Shown one piece after another: positions 32,421 to 44,067 of a DNA stretch of 64,000 bases. The notes beneath the pieces are model-generated. The model was not told the origin of the DNA. It made no database searches and saw nothing but the letters and a program-made list of their open reading frames with translations. Both the position numbers and the translations under genes were made by a program. The DNA comes from Lucinisca nassula (lineage: Eukaryota > Mollusca > Bivalvia > Lucinida > Lucinidae), in NCBI GenBank assembly GCA_963580285.1, contig OY757026.1, forward strand, positions 88,758,651 through 88,822,650. The letters run 5' to 3'. Every line of letters starts with the position of its first letter. Positions within the stretch are counted from its first letter, which is position 1.

Positions 32421-32562
32421 CCCTGCAGGCACAAAACGTTGACTCAACGTTGAACTAACGTTGAAACAACGTTTTCAACGTTGTTACAACGTTAGTTCAA
32501 CGTTGAGTGCCAGCAATTACAACGTTGTTTCAACGTTAGTTCAACGTTGAGTGCCTACTGGG
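32421..32562. mobile_element. AACGTT-array MITE with TA duplication
   Basis: Starts ccctgcaggcacaaaac and ends gagtgcctactggg, with TA on each side. It is filled with caacgttgaactaacgttg-type units in both orientations. Confidence 0.75.
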
Positions 32563-32599
32563 TAAATTGATTCTATAGGCAGAACCTATACTATAGGGA

Positions 32600-33130
32600 T
32601 CAACCATGGTTTTTCATGCATTAACATTTGCCGGATCCCGAGGAAGCTGTTTGAACATGAGGCCGCTAGGCCGAATGTTCAAATATCTTCCGAGGGATCC
32701 GGCAAATATTAATGCAATGAAATAACCATGGATGATCGTTGTTCTTGCATAACTTACGAATCCGACAGCAAAGTTTGACGAAAACGCCCAAAAGCTCCAT
32801 ATAAATTCCATATAAACTCTTCAAATGCGACAGGCAAACCAAAATGGCGGCCAGTTTAGAATGTTGTTTACAATGACGTTGTCATGCAGTGACGTCATTA
32901 TAGTACCCTAAAACGCTACGTTCAGGGCGATAACGTTACGTCGCTCAACGTAACGTGAACAAAGCAAGGCCCGTCTTGTGATATCAAAAGTTCAAAATCC
33001 ATGTTCAAACAGCACGCGAATTTCATGTTTTGAACATGGTTTTGCTGTTTGAGCATGGATTTCGGTCCATTTGACAACGGCTTCAAACAGCCATGCGCAT
33101 AGGTTTTTATGCAAGAAAATAGGTTCTTAT
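32600..33130. mobile_element. hairpin MITE (CCATGGTTTTTCATGC family)
   Basis: A left-end hairpin, catttgccggatcccgagga / tccgagggatccggcaaat, encloses gaggccgctaggcc; outer words aaccatggtttttcatgc and cataggtttttatgcaagaa form weak termini. Single copy in the window. Confidence 0.55.
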
Positions 33131-33824
33131 ATTAATTACAACACACAAAATAGTTGGTCCACCTGAAGGTATCTTACTCACTCAATAGTCCACCACAGAA
33201 TAACATAAGACAAGAGCAAACTGAAAAATAAATCAAATTGAATAACTTGTTCGACACACTGTAAGCTGGAGCTAAAGAAAACCATCAGGTAGATCACGAA
33301 GAGTCAAGCCAAAGACAAAATCATCAAGCATCAAACAATAGTAAAAAAAAAAAATTTAAGTTTTAAGTCGGGGCCGTCATCGAGTCAGAGACATGATTCC
33401 CTGTCATGCAATGAAAGAGGCAAACATATCCATCAACCATGACTGGGTTAAAAACTAGGCATGCTGTCTGTCGCATTTAAAGTCAAGGTCATGAACTTAA
33501 AATTTTATGTCGAAGTTTTTCATATTTTCAAGCCATATGATGAAGTTGGTTCCCATTTGGTATGCTGATAAAATATAGTTCCAAAGTTTAATTCAACAAT
33601 ATGCCAAACTATGCGCCTAGCCTTAAGAACTTGGTCATGGACTATGGAAAATAATATTTATGGATCATTTAAAACATTTTATGTCCGTACCATATATTGA
33701 ATAAGGTTCATATATAACATGCTGATGGGTATAGGTCCAACGATTTCTTCAGCAGTACTCCACTCACTCACGCCTATTGCCATAAGGGCAAAGTCATGAA
33801 TTGATAATGTTCACGTTAAAAATA
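33131..33824. other. intron, no gene recognised
   Basis: Contains a diverged gccgtcat..tgttaaaa segment like the Naiad UTR start and a low-complexity A run at 33345-33358. Nothing further is supported. Confidence 0.35.
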
Positions 33825-34012
33825 AAAGTGAAGGCAATGATCAGAAATCGATACAATTACCCCCACACTTCCCCACAGAGACACCAAAGGGAAAGAAACA
33901 TGAACATGGAGTAACTAAACCTAATGAAAACATCATTAGCACAATTTATTTCCCACAAAATGGTCAAACCGCTATTCAAAATAAAAAGATATAGGCCTGG
34001 ACAGGAGAACAG
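33825..34012 (-). repeat. Naiad UTR-like fragment
   Basis: Reverse-oriented: gaaggcaatgatcagaaatc, gacaccaaagggaaagaaac, then a truncated end. Confidence 0.55.
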
Positions 34013-34111
34013 CCTTGGAACAGTCAGCAAAAAGTGTTTTATGGGGTCTTAAATTGATTTACATTGCCATTTTTGTTAAAGTTCTAGTTGTCTTTTTTTG
34101 TTGTTTTTTGT

Positions 34112-35485
34112 TTTTGTTTAAGAAATAGATCAGTTCTTGTTGTGATTTGTTGAGTAATAAATCAAATTTTGGAGGTCAATTGTAATGTAGACAAATCACG
34201 AGCGCGTAGCGCGCGTGAACAAATTTGCCTTCTTACAACTGAACGACAAACTGTGATTATTACTCAACAAATCACAGACTAGTAGAAGTAAAACAAAGAT
34301 CAGGAATCGATACAATTAAATTACCCCACCCATCAAAGACACCAAAGGGAAAGAAACACAAACATGAAGCGACCAGACCATAATGGAAACCTAAACAAAA
34401 GAAGGCCAAAAGGACAGTTACTTTCCCACAAAATGGCCAAATTGCCATCCAAAACAAAAAGACACAAGTGATACACACAGTAAGTAACAAACAACAACAT
34501 AAATAAACCGCCACAAAAGAACCGCCTTGGAACGGTCAATGGAAAGAATTCCACTGGGGGGCTTAAATCGATTTTACATGGCCATAATCCTCGCCCATAC
34601 CTCTGTCGCGGTATACACTCATCAGTGTAACATCTCCGAGAACATACAAATAAAAAACTACAGAGATGAAAAAGGTTGAGGACTCGACAGCATACAACAA
34701 CAGATTGCTTGAACAAAAGAAAACCAACAGTTAGACTCCGAGGGGCCAAAAGACGGAGCATCAGGCGCCAACCAACATAAAGAATACTAAAATAAAATAA
34801 AATTCAAAAAGGGAAGCAAAGTTGCCAACCGTGATTGGGTTAACCACCATGCATGTAGTCTGTTTTATAACATTTATGCTGTACCCAATCTTTATATATC
34901 GACGAACGATTTTACGAAATTGGGTACTAAAGTCATTACAGGCATGTATTTTTCTAAATGTATATACTAAGTCACCATAGAATTCGGGTTCCGATAGGCC
35001 TTGTTGCAGAAATGTTTTAAGTCCAACATTGAATTTTGAAACCAAATCAGAATGACGTCTATAAAACTAAGAAAAGGCTTTACGTAGTTTATGATACCGA
35101 TACCCCTGATTAAGAAGTTTAGCGGTTAATAATTTATTACGAGTGTTGAAGTCGGATACATGACTAGACACTCTAGAGCTGATCTATTTCGATTCTAACA
35201 CGCTCAAAATCGGCAATGATGTTGTTGTTTCCTTCAAAATCTCTCAACTTTTCGCGATTGTCAGAAGAAATCCTGCTAAAATTATTGACCGAGTCACACG
35301 CATTTATACCCTTCTTTAACGTTTTCGATGCCAGAAAATGACGTTACACCATCTAACGTCAAGAAAATAGACTAGTGACGTAATAAATTCGGAGTTTTAA
35401 ATGACGTTACTCGATACGCTCTTCCGCACCGTGATTTGATGCCTAATGAAACACATTTGCTTTCCATTGCCTATACAGGCGCGCT
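34112..35485. mobile_element. ATAGATCAG hairpin element split by a Naiad fragment
   Basis: The left part (34112-34282) has agaaatagatcagttc and the gtgatttgttgagtaataa hairpin. The right part (35166-35485) resumes at agagctgatctatttc and runs to gcctatacaggcgcgctg, as in the uninterrupted copy at 53547-54010. The insertion at 34283-35165 is bordered by CTAG on both sides. Confidence 0.7.
34283..35165 (-). pseudogene. Naiad (Penelope-like) 3' fragment: RT C-terminus and UTR
   Basis: A 5'-truncated copy. Coding remains (35165 to about 34790, minus) read SKFNVGLKTFLQQGLSEPEF and onward to CMVVNPITVGNFASLF, matching the last ~120 residues of the element at 47883-48902. The rest (34780-34283) is the same UTR as at 46703-47862, ending in the cctgatctttgttttacttc terminus. 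It is inserted in a hairpin element with CTAG at both junctions. Confidence 0.8.
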
Positions 35486-35954
35486 GTGTAAGATTATTTT
35501 TGTTTGTTTTGTATGTCTTTTGAAGTTGTTTTTTTTTTAAATAAATTTCTGACTACAGATATTTTTCAGGCCATATGTTAAATTGCTCTATATTTGATAC
35601 CATAATAGATATTGGCCCTAAAACTGCCATTAAATCATGGTGACAAGCTCAGAAATGAAAATTTAAAGTTGTTAATAGCCCATATTTTCCAGAACATATG
35701 TAAGATTTAGTTGATATTTAAACCATATATACAATGAACTTTAAGAATTTTAAGCTGTTTTGTTTGATTTTATCTTTATGGATTTGGTTTATATTTGATG
35801 TTATAACAGATTTGGTCCAAATGCTGTTCTTTTATTATTCAAAACTACTCCTACCTCTGCAACTGGCGCCAAGGTAACTTACTATGACACATTTCCAGGC
35901 GAGCTACGCTATGGTGTCAGATGATATTTCTCTCATGGGCAGTAACCTTTCATT
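35486..35954. other. intron, no feature recognised
   Basis: AT-rich; 'ccatatgttaaattgctctatatttgatacc'-like phrases recur weakly, suggesting an old tandem repeat, but nothing definite. Confidence 0.35.
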
Positions 35955-38243
35955 TGTCTATCTATCTTTCTATCTTCTTATACTGAGTCGGTCATATTTG
36001 GCCATTACCTCAGTTGGGTGCGTAGCTAAATTTAGAATTTAGCTTAAAAAAAAAAAGAAGTCACTGGATGAGTCCTTAAAACTATTTACAATCTGAATAA
36101 CAGAGGTATACTAAAACGCATACCTCTGAGTCTCAATCTTACACTGTATGGGCTTTGAACTCCTCTGCAGTCTCAGCATTCACCACAAAAGAGGGAAGAC
36201 TATTCCACTGGGGGATAGTTCTAGGGAAGAAGGAATTTTTCAGGGCATCACTGTAGGACTGGTACCTGTGATACTGTGCGTTGTTTGTTTTTGATGTCCT
36301 TGTTCGGGTTGAAACTGTCACAGGGGTCAAGTATTTATCTTTATTACGGCCACTGTACTTGAATGAATCTTATAGAAGAAGGTTAAAGAGGACTGCTCAC
36401 GACGGGCCTCTAGGGATGGCCATTCTAGCTCGTTAAGCATGTCACCGCCGCTGCTTCTATTGCGCCATCGTCGGCAGGCCCATCGAGCAGCTGTCCTCTG
36501 CACCTTCTCCACCTGCTTAATCTGAGTTTTAACTTGGGGATGCAAAATTGATGATGCATATTCTAGCTGAGGGCGAACCAATGTTTTATATGCAACATCC
36601 TTTGTCTGCCTAGGTGCAAAAGCCAAGTTTCGTCGAAGAAATCCTAAAGTCCTAGTCGCTTTTGATGTTATTTCTGAAACGTGTTGACCCCAATCAAGAT
36701 CATCAGTGATGGTGATACCAAGATATTTGGCGGACTGAACCTGCTTCAAGATTTGCTGGTGTAGTTTATAGTCAAAATTAATTTGTTTGTCCTGAGGGTG
36801 TCGCGACACCCTCATTGAATGAAATTTGGCCACATTGAACTTCATCTGCCAATCGGCCTCCCACTGTGCTAGTTGATTCAGGTCATCTTGTAGAATAAGA
36901 CAGTCAGAAGAAGAATATATATTCCTATAAAGGACACAATCATCAGCAAACAAACGGACAGATGACCTGATATTATCAGGGAGATCATTAATGAATACCA
37001 AGAAAAGGACCGGTCCAAGGACCGAACCTTGGGGGACACCAGATAAAACAGGGACTGGATCAGACGCTTTGCCATCAAGTGCAACTTGTTGTGAGCGCCC
37101 TGAGAGCCATGAGCTAATCCACCTATGTGTGGATCCTCTTATCCCATAGTAATCCAATTTATACAATAGCCTCCTGTGAGGTACCTTGTCAAAGGCCTTA
37201 GCGAAGTCCATGAAAATCAAGTCAGTCTGTTTGTGGCCACGGTTTGTGTCCCCATCCAGATTGCTCACAATGTCATGGTAGAACTGAACTAATTGAGTTT
37301 CGCAAGACCTTTGACCCCGGAAACCATGCCGACAGCCAGCAAGAACGCCCCCCAAAGGCTAGGTGCTTGTTGATGTTACTAACTATTATATGCTCCAGGG
37401 TTTTGCAACAGATGCATGCCAGCGACACTGGTCCACAATTTGCTGCGTCGTATTTTTCTCCTCCCTAACAGACCGGGGCATCACCAGCCTGCCGCAAGTC
37501 ATCGGGTACAGTGCCCTGGGCAAGTGATTCATTGAAGATAAAGTCCAGCACAGGTGAAATTTCAGCACCACATTCCTTAAGCACCCGGGCATTCAGGTCA
37601 TCCGGCCCAGATGCCTTATGTATCTTGAACTTACCTAACAGTTTAGCGACCCCGTTTGGGTCAAGTGTTATGTCCCTAATTGAGGGGAACTGACTATTAC
37701 CTTTAGGTGGTAGCTCACCATCAGTTTCACGCGTAAATGCAGATTGAAACTGTTTGTTACATATGTTGGCCTTATCGTGCGAATCTGTTTTGAGAATACC
37801 GTTATCCCTTAACGAAGTGATCCCAAAAGCTTCCTTTTTCAGGGACTTTACGAATGACCAAAACTTTTTTTGCTTTACCATTCTTCTGGGGACTGTCGGG
37901 ATCTGTATTATCATCCTCAAAGGTAAAGATGCTGGAAACATGCTTCCAATATGCATCTTTTATTACGTTTTGTACGTGTGCTCTGAACCGTTTGTAATGG
38001 CGCTTAAGGGCTACTAGACTTACGAGCACGAAAGTACATTCGATTGCGTCTTCTAATTAGATGCTTGATCGTGTTGTCGATCCAAGGCGCACTATTCTTT
38101 GTTTTGCTCATTTTCGTTGGAATAAACCTTTCCATAGCCGCAGTTAATTGGGTCTTAAAATTGACCCACGTGTCGTTAACTGACATGTGCGAAAGGCCGG
38201 AGGAAAGGAACGAATCTCTAAATCACACCATATGGTCTCGCAT
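35955..38243 (-). pseudogene. CR1/Jockey-like non-LTR retrotransposon, 5'-truncated
   Basis: Read from 38243 downward: a pre-RT region (SVNDTWVNFKTQLTAAMERF, 38186-38004), the RT N-terminal part (KIHKASGPDDLNARVLKECG, ending near 37465), a frameshifted join, then the RT core (37355-36327) with DLIFMDFAKAFDKVPHRRLL, SGVPQGSVLGPVLF and the FADD active site at 36939-36950, then the thumb-like tail EYASSILHPQVKTQIKQVEK. The 3' UTR has a short A/T run and a GATA-type tail at 35955-36000. The endonuclease domain is missing. Stops and frameshifts make it inactive. The family resembles CR1/Jockey-group LINEs of molluscs. Confidence 0.85.
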
Positions 38244-38470
38244 ACTGCAGAGGAGTTCAAAGCCCATACAGTGTAAGATTGAGACTCAGAGGTATGCGTT
38301 TTAGTATACCTCTGTTATTCAGATTGTAAATAGTTTTAAGGACTCATCCAGTGACTTCTCTTTTTTTTTTTTTTTTTTTTTTAAGCTAAATTCTAAATTT
38401 AGCTACGCACCCAACTGAGGTAATGGCCAAATATGACCGACTCAGTATAAGAAGATAGATAGATAGATCC
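38244..38470 (+). mobile_element. truncated sister LINE copy, head-to-head
   Basis: The + strand repeats, in opposite orientation, the last ~225 bases of the LINE at 35955-38243 (actgcagaggagttcaaagc through aagctaaattctaaatttag to ataagaag(atag)n). A T run of about 22 is present here. Both GATA tails face outward. Confidence 0.85.
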
Positions 38471-38624
38471 ATATCCGCACGTTTATATAGATATATTTTA
38501 CGCGGGGCGTGTCTGATTCGTTTTGCTTTTATGTCGTATTCAATAAGGACTATGTCGTGATCAGCTTTGCCGATCGGGGGTCAATGTTGAATAAATAATA
38601 AATTCGTTTCACTGACAGTTTCAA
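38471..38624. other. no feature recognised
   Basis: Spacer between the LINE tail and a Naiad UTR fragment. Confidence 0.3.
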
Positions 38625-38803
38625 GGCGGTTCTTCTGTCGAGGTTTATTTTTGTTATGGTTTGTCTTTCCACTATTGATGTTTCCATTTGAGTCTAGTTG
38701 TTTCATGTTTGGGCTTCTTTCCCATTGGTGTCTCTGATGGGAGCTTTTAATTGCATCGATTCCTGATCATTGCATTCTCTTCTATTTTATTCCCTTATTC
38801 CGA
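38625..38803 (+). repeat. Naiad UTR-like fragment
   Basis: Forward: caaggcggttcttctgtcg, then ttggtgtctctgatggga and cctgatcattgcattctctt; internal part deleted. Confidence 0.6.
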
Positions 38804-38835
38804 TGACCGCTCACAAAATCAGGGCCGAGTCAAGT

Positions 38836-39222
38836 TACTTAGGGGATAACTGTACTGAAAATTGTCATTTGGGGAGGTGAATCGGAGGTTTTACGGTCGG
38901 AAATTTCGTTTTACGGCGACGCGTTAGCGGAGCCGTAAAACGTAATTTGCGATCGTAAAACCGACGATTTACCTCCCCAAATGACAATTTTTAATACAGT
39001 TATCCCCATTCTAATGCACTTTTTCGGTTGTTAAGCTAAAAATTGTACTATTTTGCATAAGGCGGCAAGCGCGGTGAGCTGCGTAAAACCAAATGCCAGC
39101 CAATGAAAAGCGACGTTACGTGATGACGTCGGGTTTCCGACAGTATATCGCAGAATATACTGTCGCAAATGTTTGACGCTATCCAATCAGACGTCGCGTT
39201 ACATACGCAAGTGCATTAGAAT
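38836..39222. mobile_element. hairpin MITE (GAAAATTGTCATTTGG family)
   Basis: A long hairpin attgtcatttggggaggtga ... tacctccccaaatgacaatt, with inner gttttacggc / gccgtaaaac; outer ends ggggataactgta / cagttatcccc. The right half contains acgttacgtgatgacgtcgg. Single copy in the window. Confidence 0.6.
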
Positions 39223-39224
39223 TT

Positions 39225-39497
39225 TGTTTGTTTGTTTGATTTGAGGTTTAACGTCCCTGTCAACACTGTAAAGGTCATTTTGGAGACGCAGCTTCCAATT
39301 TTGTGGGACTTTTACCCGACGTTGAGATGAAAAAATGACATGTTTATAAGCATGGACGGTCCGACTCGCGCCGCTTTGCTTGGACAGGCTTAGATCTTAT
39401 AAGCTGTTTACCAGTACTCGTGTGCGGGTCGGATTTAGCTCTGGCTGGAAGCATCGTGCGGCCCATATATTTCTTCAAGCCCCGATAGGCGGGGGCC
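39225..39497 (-). repeat. SINE-A
   Basis: Reverse copy ending at gccccgataggcgggggc, 60 bases upstream of exon 4. Confidence 0.8.
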
Positions 39498-39556
39498 TCT
39501 CAAGTTTCTTTTACACACGAACTTTATCACGTGATATATTCTTTAAGCGACGACAG

Positions 39557-39636
39557 TTCACCGTGGTCTACTTCGACAGAAGATGGGCAACATATAGCTG
39601 AAGATTCAGCAGACAGATCAGGGAGCCAAAGTCCTG
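39557..39636 (+). CDS. SAM-nSTAND3 protein, exon 4 (linker)
   Basis: An 80-nt exon: acceptor agcgacgacag|TT, donor CCTG|GTAAAT. After exon 3 (phase 2) it reads SPWSTSTEDGQHIAEDSADR and continues to phase 1 with no stop, the phase required by both the candidate exon at 57326 and the ATPase exon at 61337. Ser/Asp-rich, low complexity. The pyrimidine tract is poor, so confidence is moderate. Transcript evidence would settle it. Confidence 0.55.
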
Positions 39637-39788
39637 GTAAATATTATTTTTTGTAATTATTCCGTATGACAAACACTGCACAAAGACAACGTATAGATCA
39701 AAGCATTGAGAGTACTGGTGGATCGCTGGACTCTAAGTGTAGGCTGGACTGAGAATTTGACTGTTTTGTTTAATCCTAAAATTCATTT

Positions 39789-40284
39789 TATAGAGGATCT
39801 TACATGAGTGCTCATGTTTTATTGAATTTATTAAACGAGTTGAGGAAAAGGGATAAAATGCGAGGCTTTGCCGAGGATTTTATCCCTTTTCCTCAACGAG
39901 TTTAATAAATTGTTGATATAGAGGATCTTACATGAGTGCTCATGTTTTATTGAATTTATTAAACGAGTTGAGGAAAAGGGATAAAATGTGAGGCTTTGCC
40001 GAGCATTTTATCCCTTTTCCTCAACGAGTTTAATAAATTCAATAATACAAGAGCACGAATGCAAGATTCTATTTATCATATGACATTTAAAACGCATTTT
40101 ATTTACCGATTGTTTACAAAATGTCAATATTTCGCCATTAGTGAACGCGACGTCGTTAAGGACGTCTTACATGTAACGTTACGGGACGTATCTAGCTAAT
40201 TTGCATATTTAATCCACTAGTGGATTATCGAAAATAATACATGGCGTTATTACACTCTCAGACGCGACGTCATATGATAAATAA
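39789..40284 (+). mobile_element. TAGAGGATC hairpin element, double hairpin
   Basis: Two copies of the start-plus-hairpin unit (39789-39914, 39915-40045), then the single right half ending tcatatgataaata. Same duplicated form as 7073-7568. Confidence 0.75.
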
Positions 40285-40289
40285 ATTTA

Positions 40290-42190
40290 TAGTATTGTAA
40301 GGGTCCGTTGTCTGTCCGTCTGTCTGTCCGTCTGTCTGGCTGTGTCCGTCTTTCTGTCAACATTTTTTAAACATCTTCTTCTCCGAACCCACTGGACCAA
40401 TTGAAGTCAAATCTCATGTGGAGAATCTGTGGGACGGGGGAACGAAAGTATGTTCGCGGGGTCAAGGTCAAATAGCAAAGATGGCTGCTATGCCCAAATT
40501 AGGTAAAAACCCTTCAAAAATCTTCTCCTACGGAACCAGTGGCCGAATGCCATGAGATTTGGTACGGAGCATTGGTTCGGTGCCTATCATAGTTTGTTCA
40601 AATAATGACCATCGGATGACCTTGACCTATTTTAAGCAAAGGTCAAATATGGTCACAGAGGCTTTAGTGTGGGAAAAAATCAAAATTGTGTGTTTTTAAC
40701 TGTTGCAGTCTGTGATCTGAAAATTTGTAGATGCAGGTAGCTTAATGAGTGGACGAAACTACCTGAGTGTTCAAGGTCATGGCCATTCTTTGCCCTGGCC
40801 AAAAGGTCATTTAGATATGAAAATCGAAACTTGTTTTCCACAGAAATCACTTGGCCATATTTGTTACGAGAGATTTTAGGAACAAGGAAATGAACATGGT
40901 TAATGTGAGTTTGGTCACATGATCAAGATGGGCGCCAGGCACAAATAAGGTTAAAGTCTTTCAAAATCTTCTCCAACACGAAGGCCGGTTGCCATGAAGC
41001 TTGGTATGTAGCATTGGTTCGCGGGCCTATCATAGTTGGTTCAAATAATGACCCTTGGATGACCCTGACCTATTTTGTGCCAAGTCAAATATGGCCAGGG
41101 CAAAGAATGACCATGACCTTGAACACTAGGGTAGTTTCGTCCACTCATTTAGCAAAATTTTGCGAGTCCCGCTACTTTGGACATCTTCTTCCTGAGGCCC
41201 GGGACTTCCGTGGTGTGTGGGTCATGTTTGCTGATGTTGGCTCGGTGGGAGACGCCTACAAGTCCGCGGGTAGGCGTCTCTTGCCTGATGCCTCCAGTTA
41301 ACCTGTCTCATGAGCTACGTCGGTCGGTGTGTGCTCGGAGGGGGTGTGCTGTGTTTACCGGGTCTTGTCCGTCATCCGTTTCGGTTTCAAAACTTTAGGG
41401 TTGAGACACACTGATGAAGATTAAATATCAGAAAGGTCTCTGTGTCACTAAATTTGTTATAGTTACGCCTTAGTCACATAGGCATTTCGATTCCTGATCA
41501 TTGCCTTCACTTCTATTTTGTATGGAGGAAAAAGTCAAAATTGTGTATTTTTTTAAAACTGCTGCAGCCTGTGATCTGAAAATTTGTAGATGCAGGTAGC
41601 TGAGTGAATGGACAAAACTACACGAGTATTCGAGGTCAAGGTCATATCTTGGTCTTGGTTTAAGGTCATTCAGATATGAAAATCACTTGTTTTCCACAGA
41701 AACCACTGTGCTATTTATAACAACATTCCATACGAAAGCTTTTAGGAAGAAGGAAAAGAAGTATTTAAGTTTGGTCACATGATCAAGAGAGAAGCCTCCG
41801 TGGTGCAGTGGTTACGCTACTCGCCTTGTAAACCAGGAATCGCAGGATCGATCCCGGGCTTCTCCAGATTTTCGGATGAGTCTTTAAACCGAGGTCCCGC
41901 CTCCGTATGACCTTAGCTGTTGGTGGGACGTAAAACTAAACACACTCACTCACTCACTCACATGATCAAATAAGGTAAAAACCCTTCAAAATCTTCTCCG
42001 GAACCCGTATGCCGAGTGTCATGAAAATTGGTAAATAGCATTGGGGACTCGGGTCTATCATAGATTGTTTAAATAATGACCCTCGGACGACCTTGACCTA
42101 TTTTACGCTAATGTCAAATTTGGTCACATAGACTTTTGTAGCAAAAAGTCAAAACCGTGTATTTTTACTTCTGCTGAGCACAAAGTGCTC
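40290..42190 (+). repeat. duplicated dispersed repeat block
   Basis: Two diverged copies of a ~800-bp block: for example aatttgtagatgcaggtagc occurs at about 40723 and 41580, and aaacccttcaaaatcttctc at about 40507 and 41980. It is rich in ggtcaaatatggtcaca phrases. A SINE-C lies inside the second copy. A frame at 41014-41398 has no recognisable protein feature and is not called. Confidence 0.6.
41787..41957 (+). repeat. tRNA-derived SINE-C with 12-bp duplication
   Basis: The head gcctccgtggtgcagtggtt (A box) and aggatcgatcccggg (B box) resembles a tRNA with a TGT anticodon position. The tail is gtgggacgtaaaactaaac plus (CACT)n. The direct repeat TCACATGATCAA flanks it (41775-41786 and 41958-41969). 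Confidence 0.85.
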
Positions 42191-42680
42191 AAGGTCAACT
42201 ATTGTGATCGCTCTCTGTCCGCCGTCCGTCGTCCGTCTGTCCGTCCGTGTGTCTGTCGTCACATTTTACTTTAAACGACTTCTTCTCCAAAACTGCTGGA
42301 CAGATTTTGTAATAATTTCACAGGAATGTTCCTTGGATGACCCTCTACCACAATCCCTCAAACCTTTCTGCTCGCATGGCCAACTTTATCTGACATTTAG
42401 TCTATTGACCTGTTCCCTGATAGCCACACTACAAGTCAATATTGGATTGTCTCCCTTTGACTGAGGCCTATAATATGTACCTGTTGTGTAATCTCAACTG
42501 TGTTATAAGCCGGCTGTGTGTGAAATCAGTTTCGCTTTTATGACCCCGGGGATATTGAACGAGAATCGCTGATGTCTATTGATGTCTAGTTAATTTCGGA
42601 CTGGCTGTTTTGGTGTGGCCTGAGTTTATCTCGAAATAAAGTTCTGTTCTGTTCTGCTGTTGCTAAAGTCTTAACGAGCG
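42190..42680 (+). repeat. dispersed repeat (attgtgatcgctctctgtcc)
   Basis: Starts with caaagtgctcaaggtcaact and tgtccgtccgt tracts, then aggaatgttccttggatgac. Related sequence at 22490, 52900, 53405, 54010 and 58340. Confidence 0.6.
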
Positions 42681-42884
42681 AGAAAATTACTCTTTTAAAA
42701 GTGAGCCTTTTTTGTGCTTAACACAAAATATTATTGGTTCTCAAAAATCCTTTTTTTGTGTGTGCTGGAATGAAATAATTATTCTACTTTATATATTAGA
42801 AAAAAAGAAGAAACAAAAAACATAATAGTTTATGGGTGTCAGTTGAATTATTTTAAATGACATTGTTAAGAAATGACACATATT

Positions 42885-43260
42885 AACAAGTCCATGTAAT
42901 GAAAACCCCTTTAAACCCTACTTTACACAGAGAAAACCGGGGTTTAAAGGGATTTACATTTTCTATTTTCTGCTCCAAGACCTAGGTTGTGAGGACTCGT
43001 TGATGAGGCGGTTCTAACGAGCACCACGCCGTATGATTGGAGTATAAGTAAAAGAAAATTTTGTTATATATTAATAATTTGTATAGAAACGCAACATATT
43101 AAAAGGCTTGTGTTATGAACACTCCACTTTATAATAAGAAAACTGGGATTTACAAGCTATTGCAATTTCTAATATCTGCACCAAGACATAGTAGATAACC
43201 GTTTTTGAGATATGAATTGCCATTTTGGAGATAGGAAAAAAAACACACTATGTCACGCGG
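42885..43260. mobile_element. degenerate MITE A1, possibly two overlapping copies
   Basis: Two sets of left-arm words (acaagtccatgtaatgaaaa; ggcttgtgttatgaacactc) and one half-deleted core at 42994-43022. Confidence 0.5.
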
Positions 43261-43329
43261 ATATGCTATCTAAATGGGGCCTGTCTAAAACGGTGAAAAA
43301 CCTGCTGATTTCAGCAGACTGCGGATCAG

Positions 43330-43566
43330 CAGATTTGTTTGATTTTTGATTTGAGGTTTAACGTCCCCGTCAACACTGTGAAGGTCATTTTGGGGACGTT
43401 GCTTCCAATTTTGTGGGACTTTTACCTGACATTGTGATGAAATGACATCTCAAGCCCTGTCGTCCAATGAAACCAATATGGTTTATAAGCATGGACGAAC
43501 CGACACTCACACCGCTTTGCCTGGGCAGGCTTAGATCCTCTAAGCGGTTTACCTGTACTCCTGTGC
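43330..43566 (-). repeat. SINE-A
   Basis: Reverse copy, truncated near the head at actcctgtgc. Confidence 0.8.
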
Positions 43567-43569
43567 TCG

Positions 43570-43840
43570 AGCTACATCACAAAATTTGACCCCTTAAGCC
43601 CCACTTTCATATAGTAAAACTGGGGTTTGGAGGGGTATAAATTATTTTTCTTATGTATGCTAAAAACATAGATTTTGGGCACTCGACAGAACCGCTTGGC
43701 CGAGGCAGTTCTGACGAGCACCCACAATCTATGTTTCGAGCAGAAATATGAAAAAATACCCCAATTTTTCATCTGAAAATTTTCATTGTTTGGTGGTTAA
43801 ATTTACAATGTATTTGTATAGTCGAGTTTTCGTAATGTAT
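43570..43840. mobile_element. MITE A2, left end lost
   Basis: Arms gaccccttaagccccactt / gcagaaatatgaaaaaat, diverged core at 43680-43722, right end tagtcgagttttcgtaatg. Confidence 0.65.
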
Positions 43841-43893
43841 CCGTTAAGACGAGAAACTCGAGTCTGAGATGTAAGCATATAAATACAAAGGAG

Positions 43894-44066
<173 letters not shown>

Positions 44067-44067
<1 letters not shown>

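Noticed and set aside
34333..34761. 142-residue minus-strand frame (and similar frames at 46793-46984 and 57707-58000)
   Set aside because: They are translations of the Naiad UTR repeat; the same hydrophobic peptide recurs at each UTR copy.
35955..38470. Twin-priming 5' inversion of a single LINE
   Set aside because: Twin priming would not place the 3' UTR and tail at both ends; two separate 3' ends are present.
41014..41398. Reading frames of 73-95 residues in the duplicated repeat
   Set aside because: They lie in a dispersed repeat block, have no domain or splice logic and are not preserved in the second copy of the block.
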